The notes under the pieces were generated by a model. It was given only the letters and a program-made list of their open reading frames with translations. It was not told the DNA's origin and made no database searches. 46,392 nt of DNA from DASSWG01 sp041689995 (GTDB lineage: Bacteria > Bacteroidota > Bacteroidia > Flavobacteriales > Flavobacteriaceae): contig JBDNFD010000120.1 in the NCBI GenBank assembly GCA_041689995.1, positions 1-46,392 of the forward strand, read 5' to 3'. Positions 42,273 through 46,392 of this stretch are shown piece by piece (within the stretch, counting starts at the first letter, position 1; each line of letters opens with the position of its first letter). The position numbers and the translations under genes were made by a program.

Positions 42273-42925
42273 ATTCCAAGATATTTTTGAAGGTATTCCG
42301 ACCGTTCTTTCAGATTTTGCCGATAATTGTCTTCGTGATGTTCACTTACAATTTTATATCCATACCTTCTAAAAGACTGGATAATTTGATTTAATCCCAA
42401 ACTATTGGTTTTAATAGTGATTTGTGCCACTTCATTTTTGATCCGACTAATAAAAAGCCCCAGCACTTTTCCGCTATTGGATTCTATGATCTGGCAAATT
42501 TCACTGAAAGAATAATCCGTAAAACCTTTTTCAATGACCAATATTCCCCCGGGTTCGCTGAAAAATGGGATCGCATTAAAAAGCCCAATTACTTCATTCA
42601 ATTCAACATAGCCCACATATTGGTTTTCAGCGTTGAGCACTGGCATTAAAGTGGTTCTGTTCTGGGCAAAAACTTCCAAAACCCCCAACCAAGTATCTTC
42701 TTCGTGCACTGAAAAATTCTCTAATGCATATTGATAATCGCCAATGGCTTTCGAAGCTTCAAAGCTGCGTGCGTCGTTTTCGCTGAGGCAGCCAATATAT
42801 TCACCATTTTTTTCAACCGGAATATGGGAATGGGCGAACTTATTGAAAAGTTCATGCATGTTCCCAATTTTCCCACAAATGGATTGAATAGGAATGTCGT
42901 TCAGAATATATGGTTCGATGCTCAT
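42269..42925 (-). CDS. CBS-pair protein with C-terminal ACT-like domain (AcuB-like)
   Basis: A 218-residue cytoplasmic protein. Two CBS motifs form the N-terminal 130 residues (SHIPVEKNGEYIGCLSENDARSF and TTLMPVLNAENQYVGYVELNEVIGLF), which normally bind adenine nucleotides. The C-terminal part (about 140-218) runs GGILVIEKGFTDYSFSEICQIIE and SGKVLGLFISRIKNEVAQITIKT, an ACT-like beta-alpha-beta pattern. The stop overlaps the nadK start by ATGA, so both proteins are made in fixed ratio. It may sense AMP, ATP or NAD to tune NadK, but that is inference. ATG at 42925. Confidence 0.75.
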   Translation of the reverse strand: MSIEPYILNDIPIQSICGKIGNMHELFNKFAHSHIPVEKNGEYIGCLSENDARSFEASKAIGDYQYALENFSVHEEDTWLGVLEVFAQNRTTLMPVLNAENQYVGYVELNEVIGLFNAIPFFSEPGGILVIEKGFTDYSFSEICQIIESNSGKVLGLFISRIKNEVAQITIKTNSLGLNQIIQSFRRYGYKIVSEHHEDNYRQNLKERSEYLQKYLGI

Positions 42926-42948
42926 GTATTGAATGCTTGATTTTTTGC

Positions 42949-42956
42949 CAAAACTA
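42949..42956 (-). promoter_or_regulatory. -7 box of the CBS-nadK pair
   Basis: TAGTTTTG on the minus strand, a perfect TAnnTTTG match, about 23 bp before the ATG at 42925. Confidence 0.5.
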
Positions 42957-42990
42957 AAAAAATATGACCTCAAAAGTATTTTAAAGGTTG

Positions 42991-42998
42991 TATTTTTG
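42991..42998 (+). promoter_or_regulatory. -7 box of pdxJ
   Basis: TATTTTTG matches TAnnTTTG, 19 bp before the pdxJ ATG at 43018. It lies divergent from the CBS-nadK box, 34 bp away. Confidence 0.5.
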
Positions 42999-43017
42999 TG
43001 ATTCAAATGTACGGAGA

Positions 43018-43731
43018 ATGACGAAACTTAGTGTTAATATAAACAAAATTGCGACCCTAAGGAACGCCCGGGGCGGAAACGAACCGAATTTGGTGGTAGC
43101 CGCCAAAAATATTCAAAATTTTGGTGCACAAGGAATTACCATTCACCCTCGGCCAGATGAACGGCACATCCGTTATCGCGATGTTTCGGATTTGTTGCCG
43201 GTAATCACTACTGAATATAATATTGAAGGAAATCCTATTCCAGAATTTATAGATTTGGTGTTGAAAAATAAACCAACCCAAGTTACATTGGTTCCGGATG
43301 CCATTGGCGCTTTGACTTCTGATGCTGGTTGGGGTACAATAAGTAATAAGGATTTTCTAACAGAAATGGTTCAAGAATTTAAAAGTAATGGAATTCGCAC
43401 TTCCATTTTTGTTGATCCTTCCATAAAAATGATCGAAGGTGCGGCAAAAATTGGGACAGATCGAATTGAACTTTATACCGAAACTTATGCTGAAGGATTT
43501 GCTAAAGGTGATAAATCCGCAATCGAACCTTTTATTGCTTCTGCGAAAAGAGCGATGGAACTGGGATTGGGAATCAATGCGGGCCACGATTTATCACTTC
43601 GGAATATTCGTTTTTTTAAAGAAAATATTCCGGGATTATTAGAGGTTTCCATCGGTCATGCCTTGATTTCAGAAGCACTTTATGATGGCTTGGAAAATGT
43701 GATTCATGCTTATTTGAAATTGTTGAAATAG
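43018..43731 (+). CDS. pdxJ: Pyridoxine 5'-phosphate synthase
   Basis: A 237-residue PdxJ that condenses 1-deoxyxylulose 5-phosphate with amino-acetone phosphate to pyridoxine phosphate. The TIM-barrel motifs are clear: LSVNINKIATLRNARGGNEPN at the N-terminus, GITIHPRPDERHI, QVTLVPDAIGALTSDAGW, SIFVDPSIKMIEGAAKIGTDRIELYTE and INAGHDLSLRN. Length is standard. ATG at 43018 is used in place of the longer frame from 42988, whose extra N-terminus is not PdxJ-like. It is followed by a small hydrolase. Confidence 0.95.
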   Translation: MTKLSVNINKIATLRNARGGNEPNLVVAAKNIQNFGAQGITIHPRPDERHIRYRDVSDLLPVITTEYNIEGNPIPEFIDLVLKNKPTQVTLVPDAIGALTSDAGWGTISNKDFLTEMVQEFKSNGIRTSIFVDPSIKMIEGAAKIGTDRIELYTETYAEGFAKGDKSAIEPFIASAKRAMELGLGINAGHDLSLRNIRFFKENIPGLLEVSIGHALISEALYDGLENVIHAYLKLLK

Positions 43732-43776
43732 ATTTTTAACCACTCAAAATATCCAAAAACCCATAATTTTTTATTT

Positions 43777-44538
43777 ATGAAATTGTATTCCATGATTATC
43801 GGCCAAGGAAAACCATTTTTGATTTTACATGGATTTATGGGAATGGGCGATAACTGGAAAACCATCGGACGAAAAATTTCCAAAGAAGGTTTTCAGGTTC
43901 ATTTGGTGGATCAGCGGAATCATGGAAGAAGTCCGCATAGTAAGGAATTCAATTATACGGTTATGTCGGAAGATGTTATGGAGTATTGCCAAAACAACCG
44001 GTTGGAGAACATCATTTTAATGGGACATTCCATGGGCGGCAAAACAGCTATGTTTCTCGCCACGAAAAATCCGGAATTGGTTGAAAAATTGATCGTGGTT
44101 GATATTGCACCGAAATATTATGCACCTCACCACCAAACGATTTTGAAAGGTTTGGAGTTTATAAATTCCAAGAAATTGACTTCCCGCGAAGATGCCGATG
44201 ACTATCTTTCCAAGTACGTTTCCGAACTTCCGGTACGACAGTTTTTGCTCAAGAATTTATATTGGAAAACCCGCGACGAACTTTCCCTGCGAATGAATTT
44301 AGAGGTTCTGATCGAAAAACTTGAAGCGGTGAGCGAAGCACTTCCTCTGGAAAGTGTTTTTCCAAAAGAAACCTTGTTTATAAAAGGGGAGAAATCAGGT
44401 TATTTATTGGAAAAGGATCGAGCGGAAATCAAAAAGCATTTTCCTGATTCGGAAATGGTGGTGGTCAAAAATGCAGGTCATTGGGTGCATGCCGAAAACC
44501 CCAATGAGTTTTTTGAAAAGTTGCTGGAATTCATATAG
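43777..44538 (+). CDS. Alpha/beta fold hydrolase (YbfF-like esterase)
   Basis: A 253-residue cytoplasmic hydrolase. The core has FLILHGFMGMGDNW with the oxyanion HG, VDQRNHGRSPHS, the nucleophile Ser85 in LMGHSMGGKTAMF and the His near 235 in NAGHWVHAENP. The acid is probably in the region of IKGEKSGYLLEKD. The NHGRSPHS and GHSMGGKTA blocks are typical of the YbfF/acyl-ester branch. Substrate unknown. It starts 45 bp after pdxJ on the same strand and may share its transcript. Confidence 0.85.
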   Translation: MKLYSMIIGQGKPFLILHGFMGMGDNWKTIGRKISKEGFQVHLVDQRNHGRSPHSKEFNYTVMSEDVMEYCQNNRLENIILMGHSMGGKTAMFLATKNPELVEKLIVVDIAPKYYAPHHQTILKGLEFINSKKLTSREDADDYLSKYVSELPVRQFLLKNLYWKTRDELSLRMNLEVLIEKLEAVSEALPLESVFPKETLFIKGEKSGYLLEKDRAEIKKHFPDSEMVVVKNAGHWVHAENPNEFFEKLLEFI

Positions 44539-44593
44539 AAGTTGTAGATTTTTGTTATCTTTATTTCGAGAAAATTAATTAAAATCCAATCTT

Positions 44594-44929
44594 ATGAAAT
44601 TGATCATTCGTCTATTGGTCACCGCTATTGTCGTTGTTTTGTTAGCGAATATTCTGCCCGGAGTGGAAGTGGCCGGTTTTACGATGGCCATAATTGTTGC
44701 TGTTGTTTTGGTATTGTTGAATTTGATCGTGAAACCAATTTTAATTCTTCTCACGCTTCCCGTGACCATAGTTACGCTGGGGCTATTCCTGTTGGTTATC
44801 AATGCGCTCATTATTTTGTTGTGTGATTATTTGATCGGCGGATTTGACGTTGCCGGTTTTTGGTACGCCTTGCTTTTCAGCATTCTGCTATCCATTGTCC
44901 AATCCATTTTGTTCTCTGTGCTTGATTGA
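44594..44929 (+). CDS. Phage holin family (mycobacterial-type) membrane protein
   Basis: A 111-residue protein with four membrane helices (about 3-20, 28-48, 52-75 and 85-110) and only short loops. The sequence MKLIIRLLVTAIVVVLLANILPGVEVAGFTMAIIVAVVLVLLNLIVKPILILLTLPVTIVTLGLFLLVINALIIL is split across the window text, and the motif VKPILxLLTLPxTIxTLGLF is the hallmark of the Phage_holin_4_2 family, chromosomal in most bacteria. Despite the name no phage genes are nearby. Role unknown. Confidence 0.8.
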   Translation: MKLIIRLLVTAIVVVLLANILPGVEVAGFTMAIIVAVVLVLLNLIVKPILILLTLPVTIVTLGLFLLVINALIILLCDYLIGGFDVAGFWYALLFSILLSIVQSILFSVLD

Positions 44930-44957
44930 CCGTTTAAAATTGTTTTATTGTTTGTTG

Positions 44958-45491
44958 TCAAAATAAATAGTCTGCTGCGCATCGTCTTTCATTTCTACCC
45001 TGTTTTTTAGAAAAATTGGATGAATATTTTTTTAATGTTACCCATAATATTAAAATTCCGATTATTGTCAGGATAGAACCTCCGACCAAAAAACTGGTTC
45101 CGTAGCTTTTACCGAACAAACCACAAAAATAATTTAGATAAATTTTTACGATGCCTCCGAAACCACCTAATGGAAAAAGAAAAAACACTATTCCAATAAC
45201 TATTACAGAATTTATATGATATATTTTATATTTATAATTTATAAAAAAGATAAGGAAGGCATAGAAAATAAAGGCATATATTGCCCAATATGCATCGCTA
45301 ACCATGAAATCTGAAATCTGCTTATTAGATAAAGTATAATATTTTTCGAAATTATTATTGAGTAACGCATAATATTTTTCCCCTTGGGAAGCAATATATA
45401 AACGCTGAACGCCATGGATAAAAAAAATCATGGAAAATATTTCAGATAAAATGAATACTATATTTATCTTCTTCATCATAGCCAAAGTCAT
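44958..45491 (-). CDS. Four-helix membrane protein, likely Rhs immunity protein
   Basis: A 177-residue membrane protein with about four segments (near 10-30, 68-85, 92-115 and 128-152) and a basic tail. It is not related by eye to known immunity families. Its start codon overlaps the stop of the upstream Rhs-tip frame by ATGA, the usual arrangement of a toxin tip and its immunity gene, and both are A+T-rich compared with the core genes. A membrane immunity protein would fit a toxin acting on the membrane or in the periplasm, which is inference. The first Met (MTLAMMKK) is used because it gives the overlap. Confidence 0.55.
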   Translation of the reverse strand: MTLAMMKKINIVFILSEIFSMIFFIHGVQRLYIASQGEKYYALLNNNFEKYYTLSNKQISDFMVSDAYWAIYAFIFYAFLIFFINYKYKIYHINSVIVIGIVFFLFPLGGFGGIVKIYLNYFCGLFGKSYGTSFLVGGSILTIIGILILWVTLKKYSSNFSKKQGRNERRCAADYLF

Positions 45492-46000
45492 ATTTTTTCA
45501 TCCATTCTTGATTCTCTTTGCAAATCCTCGTAATTTTGTTTCATTTGGTTTTCTATATCATTAGTTATATATTGTTTTTTTGTCATATTCAAATTAAATT
45601 CATTTTCGGACAATTCTTTTTTAACCACTTCTAACAATTGATCTGATGCAGAATTGACCTCTTTTGTTTTTGAAACTGAATCAAAATCAGTATCGATTAA
45701 TGAAAGAAATTTGGAATCAATAACTTCAAAAGTAGTTGTTGAAATATATTCCCCAATTTTAACCCCCGATCTAATTTTTATGCCTCCTTCAAATAGTTCT
45801 ACAGTTTCTGTTCTGCCATATTCAGATATAATCAACTTGCTTGCATCCGTAATATTTTTAACCTTTTCCCCTGCTTCGTTGTAGTATTGCCCTGTGACTT
45901 TAAGAGTAGATAAAGAAACAGATCGAGTATATTGTGGATTGCTCACATCTGGAAAAATAATCTCGAATATTTTCTCAAAAGTACTTTTGAACTCTTTCAT
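45488..46000 (-). CDS. Rhs toxin-tip segment (frame -1), 170 aa
   Basis: Not recognised as a known domain. It is a hydrophilic, mixed alpha/beta protein with no signal peptide (YTRSVSLSTLKVTGQYYNEAGEKV, GGIKIRSGVKIGEYISTTTFEVID, and an acidic helical end). It may be read as a separate gene, since its ATG overlaps the Rhs-core stop (TAATG). But the same frame is open for 39 codons upstream (reading TTGNTNTFNIDDNFSIRPF and SWTGTSKRGSI) and lies exactly -1 to the Rhs core at the slippery site 46102-46108. I therefore take it as the main body of the Rhs C-terminal tip. As a tip of about 220 residues it has the usual size for an Rhs toxin. Confidence 0.55.
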   Translation of the reverse strand: MKEFKSTFEKIFEIIFPDVSNPQYTRSVSLSTLKVTGQYYNEAGEKVKNITDASKLIISEYGRTETVELFEGGIKIRSGVKIGEYISTTTFEVIDSKFLSLIDTDFDSVSKTKEVNSASDQLLEVVKKELSENEFNLNMTKKQYITNDIENQMKQNYEDLQRESRMDEKI

Positions 46001-46392
46001 TATACTGCCACGTTTTGAAGTTCCAGTCCAACTTTTTGTCGAAAAAGGTCTAATACTAAAATTGTCATCGATATTAAAAGTGTTTGTATTGCCAGTTGTA
46101 TGTTTAAAAAGTGCTTCTTAGTTACAACTTCGCCATCGATAGGTTGGTCTTCAGTACTTTGCAATCCTTCTAAATCTTTGCCTGTTACAGGCTTGTTCCC
46201 TGCATAATTATATGGCGTAAGCTGCGGGAACTTTTCCGCCAAGGGGTCTGTAGAAATAAACCTTCCAATCCAAGCCGCATAAAACCTTGCTCCGTAGTAA
46301 TATAGACCTGTCTCCTCATCCCGTTCTTTACCACAATAACGGTAACGTTTTAATTTTACCTCACTCTGGCTTTTGCCTGAGCGGTAACTTGT
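46000..46392 (-). CDS. Rhs repeat-associated core protein, C-terminal part (partial)
   Basis: This frame enters from beyond the right edge. It carries the Rhs core end signature: YRYCGKERDEETGLYYYGARFY, AAWIGRFISTDPLAEKFPQLTPYNYAGNKPVTGKDLEG. In full-length Rhs proteins the core shell encloses a variable toxin tip cut off after this point. In the zero frame only about 53 residues follow (EVVTKKHFLNIQLAIQTLL and so on), a hydrophobic run that is probably an out-of-frame reading. The stop (TAA at 46000-46002) overlaps the ATG of the next ORF. The N-terminal part lies outside the window. Confidence 0.85.
   Translation of the reverse strand, partial: TSYRSGKSQSEVKLKRYRYCGKERDEETGLYYYGARFYAAWIGRFISTDPLAEKFPQLTPYNYAGNKPVTGKDLEGLQSTEDQPIDGEVVTKKHFLNIQLAIQTLLISMTILVLDLFRQKVGLELQNVAV
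46102..46108 (-). promoter_or_regulatory. Slippery heptamer T TTA AAC in the Rhs zero frame
   Basis: On the minus strand the seven bases TTTAAAC sit with codons TTA (46107-46105) and AAC (46104-46102) in the Rhs frame, the classical X XXY YYZ arrangement for -1 ribosomal frameshifting. A -1 slip moves the ribosome into the long downstream frame (CAT ACA ACT GGC). No strong stem-loop is visible within 10 nt downstream. The alternative is loss of one A from an ancestral four-A run at this point. Confidence 0.4.

Noticed and set aside
44594..44929. Prophage remnant suggested by the holin-family protein
   Set aside because: This family is widespread on chromosomes without phage; no other phage gene lies nearby.

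Overview
The window is a chromosomal segment of a Bacteroidota bacterium, most likely a Flavobacteriaceae member. The reasons are the A+T-rich coding style, many TAnnTTTG-type -7 promoter boxes (one with TTG exactly 19 bp upstream), lipoproteins and a SusC-like TonB receptor with a carboxypeptidase-like N-terminus, a 6S-type RNA downstream of zapA, and the gene order CBS-nadK-DUF6089-uppS-bamA-ompH-ompH with murI behind it. Three genes (lptA/ostA-like, class III aminotransferase, TonB receptor) appear to start at TTG.

Layout. 1-3500 is accessory DNA: two internally deleted RAYT (IS200-like, REP-associated transposase) elements bounded by inverted REP-like hairpins, a third solitary REP end, two orphan lipoproteins and an M50-like HEFGH membrane protein. 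3524-7501 carries rel (ppGpp), a Fur-like regulator and purA. 7789-14132 carries an OstA/LptA-like protein, a PLP aminotransferase, a TPR protein, a DUF368 polyprenyl-phosphate translocase and aroE. 14235-17301 carries a DUF349 protein, a small membrane protein and an Smr-domain protein, convergent with a TSP3-repeat lipoprotein. 18469-24077 holds a cysteine desulfurase, a TonB receptor and an M23 peptidase. 24216-26644 is a promoter, a coiled-coil gene, zapA, 6S RNA and rny. 26699-29474 is a minus-strand cluster of a DUF2089 zinc-ribbon/HTH regulator, a Yip1-like membrane protein, a secreted alpha/beta hydrolase and a PH-like membrane protein. 29626-31489 has an orphan 104-aa gene and an outer-membrane porin interrupted by one in-frame stop. 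31651-34952 is initiator tRNA-fMet and the three-gene proton-translocating transhydrogenase. 34985-42925 is the minus-strand envelope cluster (murI, two OmpH/Skp, bamA, uppS, DUF6089, nadK, CBS/ACT). 43018-44929 is pdxJ, a small hydrolase and a holin-family membrane protein.

The right edge (44958-46392) is the end of an Rhs polymorphic-toxin locus on the minus strand. Its annotated-looking C-terminus stops early, but shifting -1 at a T TTA AAC heptamer in the correct zero frame (46102-46108) joins the Rhs core to the downstream 170-residue ORF without interruption. That gives a tip of normal toxin size whose stop overlaps (ATGA) a four-helix membrane protein, a likely immunity gene. This is the most interesting feature of the window: either programmed frameshifting of a toxin tip, or a one-base loss that silences it.

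Most of the rest is conserved core machinery: stringent response, purine, shikimate and PLP synthesis, NADP supply, envelope assembly and cell division.
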